Part shown: in pieces, positions 1 to 11,741 of the stretch
How positions within the stretch are numbered: the stretch's first letter is position 1
Layout of the letters: the number at the start of each line of letters is the position of its first letter
Assembly: GCA_019279435.1 (NCBI GenBank)
Contig: JAAALK010000289.1
Location: 9,988,342 to 10,052,341, forward strand
Direction of reading: 5' to 3'
Source of the DNA: Zizania palustris
Taxonomy: Eukaryota; Streptophyta; Magnoliopsida; Poales; Poaceae
DNA length: 64,000 bases
Translations under genes and position numbers: made by a program
Notes under the pieces: model-generated
The model's input: only the letters and a program-made list of their open reading frames with translations
What the model was told of the DNA's origin: nothing
Databases searched by the model: none

Positions 1-2
1 AG

Positions 3-176
3 AAACTCGTCCGGATTCTAGAGGTTAAGGAAAGGGTAACTAGAAGTCGTGCGGTTCGCTTCTGTAATGTTCAGTGGGACAACCACCCCATCAAAGAAGC
101 CACATGGGAAAAAGAGGATGAGTTAAAGACCCAATACCCCGAGCTATTCGAGAAACTTTTCGAATCTCGAGGATGA
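3..176 (+). CDS. Chromodomain C-terminus of Tekay-type Ty3/gypsy pol (partial)
   Basis: This open frame enters from the left edge and runs 57 codons to TGA at 174-176. It reads as the end of a chromovirus integrase. The motifs RILEVKERVTRSR, VQWDNHP and EATWEKEDEL are those of the C-terminal chromodomain, which in this family helps target integration to chromatin marks. The complete Tekay-type element at 21401-33726 has the same motifs at its pol end. The stop lies 24 bp before the LTR, as expected for the end of pol. No lesion is visible in this short piece. The rest of the gene is outside the window. Confidence 0.9.
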   Translation, partial: KLVRILEVKERVTRSRAVRFCNVQWDNHPIKEATWEKEDELKTQYPELFEKLFESRG

Positions 177-186
177 GATTCTTTGT

Positions 187-200
187 AAGGGAGATAGGTT
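187..200 (+). other. Polypurine tract of the left Tekay-type element
   Basis: A purine-rich run (AAGGGAGATAGG) sits directly before the LTR start TGTAACACCC. This is where second-strand synthesis is primed in LTR elements. The other Tekay element has an equivalent tract at 24785-24799 on the opposite strand. Confidence 0.7.
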
Positions 201-945
201 TGTAACACCCAAAATTTCAAAGAAATAAAAAATACCTTTTATTATATTTTTCTGAAAAAGATTATTTTGGAATTACTTTAATGCTATTTATGCCCAAATG
301 AACTAAAACTTAGAGGAGATGTCCAAACCAGAGGCTATGAAAATTTGTATATGATCCCAAGGCCAAGATATATTTTTTAGAATGTTTACAAATTTTTATC
401 ACACATGGAATCAACCCAAATAATTTAAACCAATTTCAGCAATTATTTTTATTCGGAAAAGAAATTAAACAGTAACAGGCCTCCTTCCCCCTCTTCTCCC
501 TCAGCCAGCCAACCCAGCCCACTCTCTCCCCATGCCCCTCACTGATTGACGGGCCCCGTCCGTCAGTGACCCCCTCCCTCCGCGCGCGCCCGACGCCTCG
601 GCCCCACCTGTCAGCCACGCCCCGTTGCCACACACACGTCCCCACGCCCGCTGACCGGTGGCCCCCACCTGTCAGATCTGTCTTCCCCACGATATTCGAC
701 CCCAAATCCCTCCTCACCGGCCGAAACCCTAACCCTCCCCCTCGGATCTGTTGCCCCTGACCCCCTCCCCTCAAATTGAGCCTGGTGTTATGTCGCCCGA
801 TCCCCGGCGACCGTTTCCCCCTTTAAACCCAGCCTAATCACGTCTAGGTTTGATGAATCCCCATGCATCCCGAGCTCACCGGCGTTAAAGCGATTTTAAC
901 TCCAGTCTCCCCTGATTACGCCCCCTCTGACCCCACCAGCACCCC

Positions 946-953
946 TATTTAAA
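946..953 (+). promoter_or_regulatory. Putative TATA-like box in Tekay LTR
   Basis: TATTTAAA lies in a GC-rich context. The same motif occurs at the matching place in the LTRs of the other Tekay element, for example near 32994-33002 on the minus strand. This conservation suggests the LTR core promoter. No transcript data support it here. Confidence 0.4.
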
Positions 954-2076
954 CCCTCAGCCTCCACCGCGTGCAACCCTCACATCATTTCGCACTCAAA
1001 CCGAACCAAATGCCCGTGCTCCGAGCTTTAATGCCACACCGCCGCCCTCACTCCAGCCGCCACTCGCCGTCGCCAGAGTACTCCCCCATCCTCGGCGACC
1101 ACACCATTGTGACCACCGACACCTCCCCAACCTTGGCTACCACTCCATCGACGACGAAACCCGCCTGAACACCGATGCCGATGAGGACCCAAACGTCTTC
1201 GCCGCCCCCGCTCGTTGTCGGCCATGCTCCGACGACCTCTCGCCTCGCCAACGGTACCATCCTGACCACTGCATTACCCTGGTTCTATTTTAGCACTTAA
1301 CTCCGGTCGTCATCGCTCGCCGTGGCCGCTAGGCCCTCGCCGTCGTTGGATAAGATGACCAGCACGGGTAGAGTACCCATGTAATGTCAGATTCAATCGC
1401 GACCGTGCAATCTAGATCCGACGGTGGCGATTAAATCGTTCGCTCAGTTTAATTAGATCCGTCCAATCTCGGCGAAGTGTTACATTCTAATCTGGACTGT
1501 CCACTTATATTTAAAACCCGCATCGAATCTAGGTCATCCATCGCGTACCGTTTCAACCTTTTAATCGTGGTCGTCCGCGTCCACTAAACACCACCGCCTC
1601 GCCCGTGGCTGCCCGATCGCAATCCAATGGCGATCCGTGATCTGGCGCACGCGCACAGTGCATGGGTTCATGGTGGAATCAGTTTACCGTGGACCGGTGA
1701 CTATTTTTGATTTAAATTAAATTCTAGAAATGGTTTTAAACTTCTAAAATTCATATCTTGCTCATTTTAATTCCACATTTAACCATTTCAATTCCAGAAA
1801 ACTTATAATTTTATTCTCTACATTTTTATGCCATAAAAATAGTAGGTTTACTTTGAGTATTTTATTTCTATTTAAGAAGGTATTTAAAGACCCTTTAGGA
1901 TAAATTATTAATTCTTTAAGGAAAACCCCTAACTCCATAAAATTTGCCCTAAAAATTTAAATAATAATTTCAGAGTAGTTCATGACTTCACTTCATATAT
2001 TTTAGCCCAATCAAAACCTTCATGTTGTTGTGTGGTTTTAGAATGTTTATTGGATGTAATGTTTATTATATGCAAC

Positions 2077-2150
2077 GAGGAGATTACTATGCCGCCGAGG
2101 AGCTGGAATACTACCCGGAAGTTCCTCCTTCACCCTTCGCTGAACAAGGC
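2077..2150 (+). other. Conserved coding-like patch with GC-type splice donor inside Tekay LTR
   Basis: This stretch encodes motifs such as AEELEYYPEVPPSPFAEQ and stands out as much more conserved than its flanks when compared with the LTRs at 21401-24784 and 30417-33726. It ends CAAG|GCAAGT, which is the consensus for a GC-AG intron donor. The patch could be an exon of an LTR-initiated spliced transcript. No acceptor was confirmed. Confidence 0.35.
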
Positions 2151-3393
2151 AAGTCACCAAACCAATCTTTTGAGCATATTGAACCTAGTTTTCTTAAACT
2201 ATTGCTAAAACACATAGGCTATACATGCATTAGTCAAATGAAAGCCTTACATTATATTTATTTAGATCACTGACCTTGAAGTGCAAACCCAAGCCATGCT
2301 ATCTAGCCTAAAATCCTTGTCACCATATTATTAGTACTATTAGATAGTGTCAAATGTATTGACATAATTGCTATAAGTTTTGGTGATAGAGTTTTGGGTT
2401 AAGTATGTATGCATGGTGGGTTCCGGGTGCAAGCTAGGGCATTGGTCGGTAGCACCTGGGGAACTATAAGGACCGGTCTGTGGGATCCATTGCAATACAT
2501 TTCCGTACTAACCACAAGTCTAGTGGGTAAGTCCTAACTAAGGTATGGAGTGTTCCAACTCAAGGCACCACTTGGAGATGGGTCAAGCAGCACTTGCGGG
2601 TTGCTTGTACCGATGTGGCGCAAAAGGGGGTGCGACGTTAGCCTGGATGCAGCCGGGCGCACCTGTGAAACCTAGAGCGGGTGATTATCGGATTGGAGCA
2701 TTTAATGCTGAGGTTTTGGCATGAGTTCCCGTGGTATGGGTCATCTCGTTACACTTTGGTGTATGGGATGAGTGCGTGCCTTGTGGGTACAGTGGTACAC
2801 CTCTGATCAGATTTTAAATCTTTTCGAAAAGCCGAGCCCACGGTCAAGGGCAGGTTGCGTGACTACTCGCAGTTAGTTTACATTTATGAGTGTTGCATGA
2901 TGACATGGCATGTAAGGACTGTTGAGCGAGGAGGGAAAACGTACTCCTCGAGTTAGATGGTATTATGTTGTTCATGTTTAATATTCCGCATGATTAAATT
3001 TGACTCCACTAAATGCTATAACTGAAAAATGTACTTTTCCACACTTTTAGCCATTATCATTCCTTTGTTATTATCCCGCATTATTATTGCATTCTCGGTG
3101 GCTTGTTGAGTACTTTTTGTACTCATATCTGTTGGACAAACACTTCAGAGGCTGCCTACTATGAGGAAGATGGTCTGGAGTAGTGATCCAGTCAAGAAGA
3201 AGATCCTGAAGACGACGTTCGTCATGCCGTATTGTTCTTATAGTTTCTTTTAATTTTACACTTATGTAACAATGTGGTCTGCGAACCACGAATGTTTGCC
3301 CGTATGTACGTTGTCGGATAATGAACCTCTTGTTATTATTGTATTTCTATGGAAATTCAATAATGTTCCGATTTGGTAAATCGGGGCTTCACA

Positions 3394-5331
3394 ATATCTT
3401 TCTCTTCAGCTGATGCAGCAGGTATAACATTTCCTCATGTAGACACCCTTGTTATCACTGCTGATATTCTAGGAACGGAAGTCCGAAGAGTACTGGTTGA
3501 TGACGGAAGCTCCGTAGATATTATCTTTGTTCAGACCTTTGACTAGCTTTGCATACCGCGAAAACATATCCTCCCAGTAGCTCGACCGCTTCAAGGCTTC
3601 GCAGGACCTCCTCTCGATGCCCTCGGCCAAATAGGCCTCGTGGTTGCCTTCGGAGAGGGGCTCCTAGCTAGAACGGATAAGGTGATCTTCGACGTAGTTG
3701 ATAACCCTTATGCTTATAATGTCATCTTCGCAAGAGGCATGTTGAATCAATTCGGAGCTGTAGCACATCATAATTATCTCTGTCTCAAGATGCCCATGAA
3801 AGGAGGAGTGCTCATAGTTTTTGGTGGCCAAGCTGCAGCGCAAAGGGTAGAGTATGGCCATGGTCCACCTCTTGACCCTTGGCAGATAAATAATGTGCAA
3901 GACCATTCGGAGGATATTCCTGTGTCAGGTGAATTCTCCAAGGTGTCCTCCCCTAGACCAAGCTCCGAAGGAGAAGTTGTAACAAAAATCATAGTAAAGG
4001 ACAACAAAAATTATCCCATCCAGTTTGGCAAGGCATTGCCTCCGGAAATTGCTACTTCGTTAGAAGTAGTTAGAGAAAATTTGGATGTTTTTGCTTGGTC
4101 TGATGAAGACATTCCTGGAGTTGATCGAAGCATCATTGAGCACAGCTTACTCGTCAACTCAAGAGTTCGACCTATTCACCAGGGGCTCCACAAATTGTCA
4201 ACAAAGAGGGCAAATCTTGCTAAAGTAGAAGTACAAAAGTTATTGAAGGCTGGAATCATTAGAGAAGTGGCTCATACGGAGTGGTTAGTCAATCCAGTCT
4301 TCGTCAAGAAGAAGGCCTCCGGCAATTGGCGCTTGTGTATTGAATTCACATCTTTGAATAAAGCATGCCCACGTGACCCCTACCCCATGCCCCGCATTGA
4401 TCAATTAGTTGACTCCACTACTGGCTCAGAGCTCTTGAGTTTCCTCAATGCGTACACTGGATATCATCAAATATGGTTAAAACGCGAAGATGAAACCAAG
4501 AAGACTTTTGTAACTCCTTCGGGAGTCATTTGTTATGTAAGAATGCCCTTCGGCTTGAGAAATGCGAGGGAAACTTTTTCAAGATTAATTGCTAACGCTC
4601 TAGGTCACCAAATAGGCCGTAATGTCGAAGCCTATATCGATGACATTTGTAATAAAGTGTGCTTTAAAGCACCAGCATAGCCTAGACCTAGCAGAAACTT
4701 TTGAGAGCACTCCGAGCATTGGAGTTCGCCTCAACCCAGAAAAATGTATTTTCGGAGCTCAAGGTGGGAAATTGTTAGGTTATTTAGTTTCGAGCAGGGG
4801 GATCAAAGCCAGCCCAACCCAGGTAAGTGCGCTGCAAAGAATGGCTCCACCGGATGCCTCGCAGCTCTTAGCAGATTCCTGACAAGGTTCGTAGAGCGAA
4901 GCCTCCCAATATTCAAAGCTTTGAAGGGGTCCGAAGATTTTGCATGGACACCGAAGTGCCATAAGAGTTTTGATAATATTAAAGATTATCTTGGCAACTT
5001 TGCAACACTCACTGTGCCCATCACAGATGAAACTCTTGTCCTATATTTTGCAGCTACAGGATCCGCTGTTAGTGCAGTCCTTGTTCGAGAAATGGATTTC
5101 AATGGAAAGTTGGTACAAAATCTAGTATATTTTGTATCAGAAGCCCTATCTGGAGCAAAAACCAGATACTCCGAGTTGGAAAAATTCAATTATGCTCTAG
5201 TGATGGCTTCGAGGAAATTACGACATTATTTCCTAGTGCATAATGTAATTGTACCAACTTCTTATCTTCTGGAGATATGCTCTGAAGCAAAGATTCTACA
5301 GGAAGAATTAGAAAATAGGTTGTTGAGTTAG
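3394..5331 (+). pseudogene. Tat-lineage protease, reverse transcriptase and first RNase H (broken)
   Basis: The protease has VLVDDGSSVDIIF near 3490-3530, with the Tat-style D-G-S/G-S active site, and GRGMLNQFGA-like residues near 3730. Reverse transcriptase follows, with LNKACPRDPYPMPRIDQ near 4360 and EAYIDDI near 4630. The gypsy RNase H follows at about 4900-5250. Lesions include TAG at 3544-3546 where relatives have CAG, and an extra T in the YIDD region near 4648 that shifts the frame. Further frame changes occur near 4850 and 5290. It cannot make a working enzyme. Confidence 0.8.
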
Positions 5332-5926
5332 CACCCTTCGGTATCTCCTTCGTAGCAAGAATAACAATCAAGTTACAGGTAGTGGCTAATTTTGTAGCAG
5401 AGTGGACTTCGTCTGCAGCATGGGCTCCAGAAGAATCAAGCGAAGGAATATGGACCATATACTCCGATGGAGCTTTTCAAGCATCTGGAGCAGGTGTCGG
5501 AGTGGTCATAATTTTGCCTTCAAGGCAGAAAGCAATGTACTCCGCAAGACTCAACTTTAAGTCCACCAATAATATTGCGGAGTCTGAAGGAATTTTGCTA
5601 GGTCTTCGCAAGGCACGTGCCCTTGGTGCTACAAGAGTTGTTATAAAAACATATTCCCAAAATGTAGCAGGGCGCATTGATAAAAGTTTCCAAGTTTGGC
5701 ATCCGTAACTTGCTAAATATCTAGAAGAAATCTGTAAGATCGAAGCAACATTTAAAGGGACTTCTGTTCGAATCATCCCAAGAGCCGACAATGCACAAGC
5801 CGATATCTTGGCAAAGGCTGCAGCCAGAGCCATAGACATTTCGGAAGGGGATTTTTATGAAGAGCTTCCCTCTCATTTGGTGCCCCAACTCCCTCACGCG
5901 GAGGTCCTTTTCATACCGAGCACCGA
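5332..5926 (+). pseudogene. Archaeal-type RNase H domain of Tat element (broken)
   Basis: Motifs include IYSDGAFQASG near 5458 and NFKSTNNIAESEGILLGL, followed by a region where relatives have DSQ and this copy has YSQ. That change would remove a catalytic Asp. TAA at 5706-5708 replaces the CAA found in the matching position of elements B and C, and coding similarity continues past it. The sequence stops at the Sirevirus LTR, so integrase is missing. The extra RNase H is a known feature of Tat elements. Confidence 0.75.
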
Positions 5927-7058
5927 TGTTGGACCGAAAGTAGCGACCAGAGGGGGGGTGAATGGGGCCTAAAAATTTCTTGATAAACTATATCCTAATC
6001 CCAACACCCAAACGAACTTAACTAGACAAATAATATTAGCCAAGCAAATTACAAGAATTAAAGTTGTCTAGCCAAAAAAAGACCAGTGGCCTAATTAAAA
6101 TGATATTAAATATAAACTAAATAAAAATACTGCACTAATAAAAACACCTAGATATATCACAAAATATTTATATTGTAGTCTAGAAATAAAATACTAATCA
6201 AAAGAATAAAATTTGGATCATTCAAAAATTAATTCAGAAATAAACCTAAGATATTGCACGTAAAAACTAGGATAAAAATATTACTACGACTAATAATAAT
6301 TTTTTCTTTTTATATGAGCAGACTAAACAAAAATATTTAAATAAATAATACGAGATAATTAATAAGCGGATTAAATAATAATGTCTAGCAAATAAAAATT
6401 ATCTACAAAAATACTAAAACAAATTTACTGCTAATTAAAAGATATAACTATTGATTTAATTTAAACATCTAAAAGATAGTAGATTAAACTAACTAAACTG
6501 CATGCTCCAGCGCTAGCGACCCACCGTGTGCCGTGCGCAGTGACGAAGAGAGCAACGCTGGTCGAAGGAGCTCCATGCGCGTGTGCTGCTTGATGTATCG
6601 ATGCCGTGGGGATGGTGCCGCCGTGGGGCCCTGCCTCGGGCTACCGCTGCCTAGCGCTAGAGCCACTAGCTAGCTGTATGCTGCAGGTTGGCGTCATGAT
6701 GCCAAGGCGGCTGCTAATCTGAACAGAGTGCTCGATTGCCGTGTGTGAAGAAAATGTCCTGCCGCCTGGAGAGCATGCCAAAGCCACACCTGCGACCATA
6801 GGCTGTTGCACGCTGTAGGCTAGCGCTAGCCTCTGCCACGCCGCATGCAGCTGCTATGCAACTCTGATCTGCGTGCATGAGTTGCAGCGAAGAAGCTTAC
6901 GCCGTGGGGCCACGTGGAGAAAACCACGCGGCTGAGAGATGACCGGAAGGCAAAAGCTCGGCGGCGGCAATGAAAAGTAATGGTGACGAAAAACGAACAA
7001 ACTTCTGGACTATAGATTGATCTCGGGAAAACAGTCACTGTATCCCTAGAGAGTAGGG
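5927..7058 (-). repeat. Partial Sirevirus LTR (opposite orientation to its neighbour)
   Basis: It begins TGTTGGACCGAAAGTAG on the + strand. This is the reverse complement of the LTR end at 8700-8719 and matches the LTR edge at 62778. Similarity to the reverse complement of about 7600-8719 continues to 7058, so this covers the 3' two-thirds of an LTR in minus orientation. There is no primer-binding site to its left, so it is a 3' LTR or a solo LTR rather than a 5' LTR. The + strand Sirevirus at 7059 inserted into it, near where the TATA box should lie. The missing first third is probably lost with the deletion near 43969. Confidence 0.7.
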
Positions 7059-8719
7059 TGAGAAACCATATTGAAGAATATGGTTTTGACACTCCAGATG
7101 TGATGAGTGATTGTCAATAGAAGTCAAAGAAGAAGAGAAATAAAGACCTGTCGAGTCTGAGGCGCATGTGACTCAGGTACACGGGCAGCGAGCGACTGCC
7201 GGGCAAAGGAGCCGCGGAGTCGGGCTGGCCCAATCCGGGTACATGGCTAGGAGCGGCAGATGATCCACCGGTCTGTTGACTGGGTTTGCCTCAGGTACAC
7301 GGGCGGCGAGCGATTGCTGGGCTAAGGAAGCTGCCGGGTCGGATCGGCCCAATCCGGGTACCCGATGCGAAAACGGTGGACACTTTGTCAGTTTCGGCGC
7401 AAAACTGACAACCTATGATTAATTCATTTTTAGGATATTAATATTTAGTTTTTTAAGTTTAGAATATTTTTATTTGAGTCAGGTGATTTTTCTAAGAATA
7501 TTTTAGTAATTTTCGGAATTTATTTTAGAGTCACTTTAATTTACCCTAGAGGTAAATTAGTCTTTTCATGTATTAGGAGTCGCCTATAAATAGGCCCCTA
7601 TCCCCCCTGGGATAGATGACTGTTTTTCTAATAGATCAATCTACAGTCCACCACCGTTAAGTTTCTTTCTTCTTCACTGTTTTTCTACCGTCTCGGCTTT
7701 TATTCTCTGTTTTCCTGGCATCGTGCACGGCAGCCAAGACCGGCCGGTTTTGCATTGGCGAGCAGCACGCAACAGGCGACGCAAGTTTCACGGCTGGCAC
7801 CACGCTACAGCTTTTAGGGACGAACATCTAGAATTCTCTTCATGTAATGGAATCCAGAATGCATTTGCTCTTGTGCTGTTCATTCGAGTGATTTACTCCA
7901 GCGCGTGATGGTGAATAGAGCTTTCCAAAAAAAACTGAGAGATCAAATCCTATTTTGCTCTTGCCTTGAGTTCATCCGAAGGAATTTTGTCGTTATAGGA
8001 GCCCAGCGCCTGAACACGGTTACTCCAGGGAATCCTGTTCATCGTCAAGGGATCAACCCACAGCCCATCGTGAAGATCTTTGTTGCTAGAGTTTTCATTC
8101 AGTTCCAGCTAGAGCAGCTCGAGGCGTACGGCGACGATGACAGACGCAGGTAATCAATCTAATCTCCTATTTTCTAGGTAGATCAATTAGTTAATTAGAT
8201 AAACATCGATTATTTTATTAGCCTTCTGTTTTTGCTCATTAATTTCATGGTTAATGTTTATCCGCTAGAAAATCATTAGTACTCGCACAATTTTTATCTA
8301 AGTATTTTAAGTCTGCTCGTATAAAGGAAAACAAAATTAATTAAGATATCATTAGTTGCAATAATATTTTTATTCTCTATTTACATAAAATATCTTAAGT
8401 TTATTTCTAAATTATTTTTTGAATGATCAATATTTTATTCTTTTGTTTAGGTTCCGTTATTTCTAGACTGTAATATAAATATTTCATAGCATATCTTGGT
8501 ATTTTATTTACTACAGTATTTTTATTTAGACCATCTTTAATATCATTTCGATTAGGACACTAGTCATTTTTAGGCTAAATAACCTTGGTTTCTGTAATTT
8601 GCTTTGCCAATATAATTTGTCTGGTTAATCTTGTTTGGGTGTTGGGATTAGGATAAAGTTTAGCAAGAAATTTTTAGGCGCCCATTCACCCCCCTCTGGT
8701 CGCTACTTTCAGTCCTACA
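7059..8719 (+). repeat. 5' LTR of Sirevirus D
   Basis: A 1661-bp LTR that starts TGAGAAACC and ends TCCTACA. Its first ~350 bp align with the LTR of Sirevirus E read on the minus strand from 55663, including shared ACTCAGGTACACGGGC blocks. It contains TATAAATA at 7585-7592. The downstream AT-rich ~1 kb differs from the minisatellite-bearing LTR of element E, so D and E belong to different subfamilies. Confidence 0.75.
7585..7592 (+). promoter_or_regulatory. TATA box of Sirevirus D LTR
   Basis: TATAAATA followed by GGCCCC. The same CCTATAAATAGG context occurs in the LTRs of element E on the minus strand, at about 55091-55098 and 63887-63894. Confidence 0.6.
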
Positions 8720-8721
8720 AG

Positions 8722-8733
8722 TGGTATCAGAGC
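8722..8733 (+). other. Primer-binding site (tRNA-iMet type)
   Basis: TGGTATCAGAGC begins three bases after the LTR end. It is complementary to the 3' end of plant initiator methionine tRNA, the usual primer of Sireviruses and other plant copia elements. Confidence 0.9.
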
Positions 8734-8784
8734 AAGGTTAGGGTTTTCTAATATCTTAACCGATTCTAAACCTAGGTAGTGACC

Positions 8785-10838
8785 ATGACGTCTTCTGGTA
8801 AAATACCATCCCTAGAAGCTTTTGGCTACACTTATTGGAAGACTCGCATGCGAGCATACCTTATTGGAAGATTTGTGTTCATCCTACTTTTACCATAAGG
8901 ACTATTGCTGCGGATACTGCTGCAGATGTAGTTGCACAACATCAAAATAATAGTAAAGCGGTGAACATTTTATTTTTTGGTCTAGGTCCTAGTGAGTTTG
9001 AGCGTGTTAGCCATCTCACCACTGCTCGAGAGATCTGGACTACCCTCCAGGCACACCATGAGGGGACAACTCAGGTCAAGGCTAGGCTCTACCAGACCTA
9101 CCGGCGTGAGTATGAAAATTTCTCACAGAAGCCGGGTGAGACTGTTTAGGCCTTGTTTGGTCATTTTCAATTGATTATTAACAAGCTTCGCGTCAACAAG
9201 CCCGAGCGTGATCAGCTGGTCTCGGATCATGAACAGGCGCTTAAGGTACTCCATACCTTGGATCCTAAGATATGGGAGATCAAGGTTTCCTCTATTGTTG
9301 AGAGCCTATCTTATGATAACTTGACCGTCGCACAACTTTTTAGTAAGCTCAAGGCCTCAGAGGTCGATATTTAGTTGAGATCAAATCTCACTGATTCTGG
9401 CTCAAAGACTCTGGCGCTTGCGACACCGTCAACTGATCCTAATGTCATGAGTTGTACTGCCTTTTCCTTGATGTCTATCTCCGAGGAACAACTTGATATT
9501 CTAGGAGATGATGATCTGTGCCTGTTTAACAACCGGGTGCGACGTGTCTATGATAAGCGAATGTTTAAGAGACACGACACAAAATCTGGATGCTTTGAGT
9601 GTGGTGACCCAGGTCATTTCATCGCCGACTGCCCCAAGCAGAAGAATTACAAGAAGGGAACCGGCGGCAACTCTTATAACTCTAGCAAGTATGACAACTC
9701 CAAGACAAGATTCTTTCGAAAGGCTCTGAAGGATTACAGGCGTGAGAACAAGAAGCGAGACAAGACCTTCTTCGCCGAGATGGAGAAAAGATACTCTAAG
9801 AGATCCTCGTCTTCCTCCTCGTCTTCAAGTTCAAGTGATGAAGAGATCATGATCAGGAAGGGGGAGGACAAGGACAATCCGGCAGGCCTCCGTTTCATGA
9901 CCTTTGGGGACAAGCCGAAGAGTCGCTCACGTCACAACAAAAGACCCCACAAGAGCTTCTGCTCAATGGCTCTTGGGGAGAAGAAAGAAAATGACTCCTC
10001 CGACGACTCCGACGACGATGACAATGAGAAGGCATCTTCCTATGAACAAGAAGTTGTTAATTTATTAGAAACTGCTTAGAGGGGCTAAGAAGAGGATAGA
10101 TGAGCTTGAGAGTGAGCTTGCCATGGCGAATGGCAAGATTAAGAGTCTACCGTCTTCCCCTTCCTTGGGTGATAGTGGTGAGTGCCCTAACTGTGAGGTG
10201 TTGTTGTGTGACCTGACGACTCTTAAGTCCAGGTACACAGGGAGAGTAGATGAGAGAGACGCTTTGGCCACTGAGCTTGAAAGCGCTCAGCAGGAGCTAA
10301 AAGATGCTCATGTCACTATGGTCGCACCTTGTGTAGACTGCCCATCCAATTTAGCTAGTATAGGTAAGCTGAGAGCCAAGAGTGATGGGAAATTGAGTGA
10401 GTTAGATGGAGTGAGAGCTGAGTTGGAGCACACTAAGGTAGAGCTTGAGACCTTGACAGTTCCGCCTACTGTTTGTGAGAACTGTTTGTCCATGAGAATG
10501 GAGTTGATCAAGCTAAAAGCAGATAAGTCTATCGATATTGATAGAGAGTGTGAGATCTGCTTGTCTCAGGTGGAGGTGTTAGCTTCTTTGAGAGAGGAGC
10601 TACCTAATGTTCAGAACGAGAACTTTTACCTCCGTCAGATCGTGAGTTGGATTACTGCCAGAGAGCCACAGCTCGACATGATGATCCAGCAGTTCAAGAG
10701 ACCAGATGGGTTTGGGGTAGGTTACACCTATACCAAGGCTGATTTTGAGAGTGCTATTAGCCGAGCAGTGGAGTGGAGTAAGATGACTCCTGAACAGAGA
10801 TATCCCAAGACTCACTCCACTGAGTCATTTAAGGATAA
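8785..10838 (+). pseudogene. Sirevirus gag, N-terminal and central parts (broken)
   Basis: The start is ATG at 8785, matching the gag start of element E. Visible parts are a UBN2-like capsid region (AREIWTTLQAHHEGT near 9030), a zinc knuckle CFECGDPGHFIADC near 9590, a Ser-rich and acidic segment near 9810-9850 and 10000-10030, and a long helical segment with Cys pairs at 10123-10800. Stops (for example TAG near 9148 and 9372, and a stop at 10077-10079) and frame changes break it. At 10838 it is cut by Tat element C and resumes at 42795. Gag forms the particle that packages element RNA. Confidence 0.8.
10834..10838. repeat. Left target-site duplication of Tat element C (GATAA)
   Basis: GATAA precedes the LTR start TGTTGGCG. 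GATAG follows the other LTR end at 42794. They match at four of five bases. Host gag sequence is continuous across the insertion when compared with element E. Confidence 0.75.
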
Positions 10839-11333
10839 TGTTGGCGTAAAATATTACGCTAACAGGTTTCTGGAAGTTAGAAACTAACAAATGAAGTGTT
10901 TGTGAAGTAAACTATTTTGAGCTTCCGAATGGATAATAACTCAAAACAGTTCGAAGATGTGTATTGAATAACTTCTATCTGGTCCTTATGACAGGGTAAA
11001 ACGGAGGGTATTTATAGGCCCAAACATTAAGGAAAAGACCCTTTCATCCCTCTGTTACAACTGACATAGTGGAAACTATTCGGTACCCTTAATAGGGCTA
11101 AAATGGTAAAAGACTAATCTAATGAGAAAGAAGATAAGTCTTCCATCCTAGCTGGCAGGAAGGTTCTCGGAAGAGTCCAAGTTCGAAGATATATTCCATA
11201 CTAGAGTTCACCTCCATACTTCGAACTTGATCCAATGTACTCCCGGAGTTACATGCTGGAAACCTTTGATTCAATCACCTGCCTTTGTCCTGTTATAGCA
11301 ATAACCCCGAAGATGAAGTATTTTCCCCCAACA
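10839..11333 (-). repeat. 3' LTR of Tat element C
   Basis: 495 bp from TGTTGGCG to CCCCCAACA, read on the + strand. It matches the LTR at 42300-42794 and, more distantly, those of elements B and G. A TATTTATA core (TATAAATA on the minus strand) lies in the middle. Confidence 0.9.
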
Positions 11334-11567
11334 GCAGCCCCTCGAATACGCTTCTCCGCTAGATCTTTAACGTTAGGAGAGCACTATACGCAAGAAAAAT
11401 AATCATGCGTAGGGGTTAATAGATTTAATCCACCTCCGCAATACGTGGAGATGCAAAACTTCGAATCAACTTCTAAGAAAGTTACGTTCGAACTATGTTA
11501 GATTTAACTTGCAGAGCCCGAAAGCTTTTTTAGACATAGAAGAAATAGCCGTTGCCTTTTTTCTTCT

Positions 11568-11668
11568 AACGGAAGTTATGCGATGCATCAACTCCGCAAA
11601 AAGCTAACGGTTAAGAATGCAAAATGGCAGATACAGACGGTAAAAAATCGTGGCCTCAGCTATAAATA
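11568..11668 (+). promoter_or_regulatory. Promoter of antisense gene, copy C (AACGG motifs plus TATA)
   Basis: TATAAATA at 11661-11668 is followed by GAGGGCCC, and the same context occurs upstream of the gene in elements B and G. GCTAACGGTTA at 11603-11613 closely matches the plant mitosis-specific activator consensus bound by three-repeat MYB proteins. A second AACGG lies at 11568-11572. Promoter function is inferred from position and conservation across copies. Confidence 0.55.
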
Positions 11669-11741
11669 GAGGGCCCAACCCCTTCTCGAGTACCCTTCTC
11701 ACCGCTTTAGTGCAAACAAAACCTAATCCCCATCTTTAGCC

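Larger units (their letters stand above)
201..3393 (+). repeat. 3' LTR of a Tekay-type chromovirus
   Basis: A 3193-bp LTR that starts TGTAACACCC and ends GGGGCTTCACA (TG...CA). It is a diverged relative of the LTRs of the element at 21401-33726, which start TGTAACACCCC and end GGGGCGCTACA. The first 1.7 kb is GC-rich and carries a TATA-like box near 946. The right half is AT-rich and noncoding apart from a conserved coding-like patch near 2077-2150. Past its end the sequence resumes inside a Tat-element protease region, so this element inserted there. The 5' half of the element and the other target-site copy lie outside the window. Confidence 0.85.
3394..5926 (+). mobile_element. Fragment of a Tat-lineage Ty3/gypsy element
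   Basis: This is part of pol from a + strand Tat-type retrotransposon related to elements B, C and G. It runs in order protease, reverse transcriptase, RNase H, second (archaeal-type) RNase H. The presence of two RNase H domains is a hallmark of the Tat lineage. Both ends are made by other insertions: the Tekay LTR ends at 3393, and a Sirevirus LTR begins at 5927. Gag, integrase and the LTRs are not seen. Several stops and frameshifts show that it is old and inactive. Confidence 0.85.

Noticed and set aside
566..1225. Short frames at the GC-rich start of the left Tekay LTR
   Set aside because: They overlap on both strands, are low in complexity, and lie in the promoter part of an LTR.
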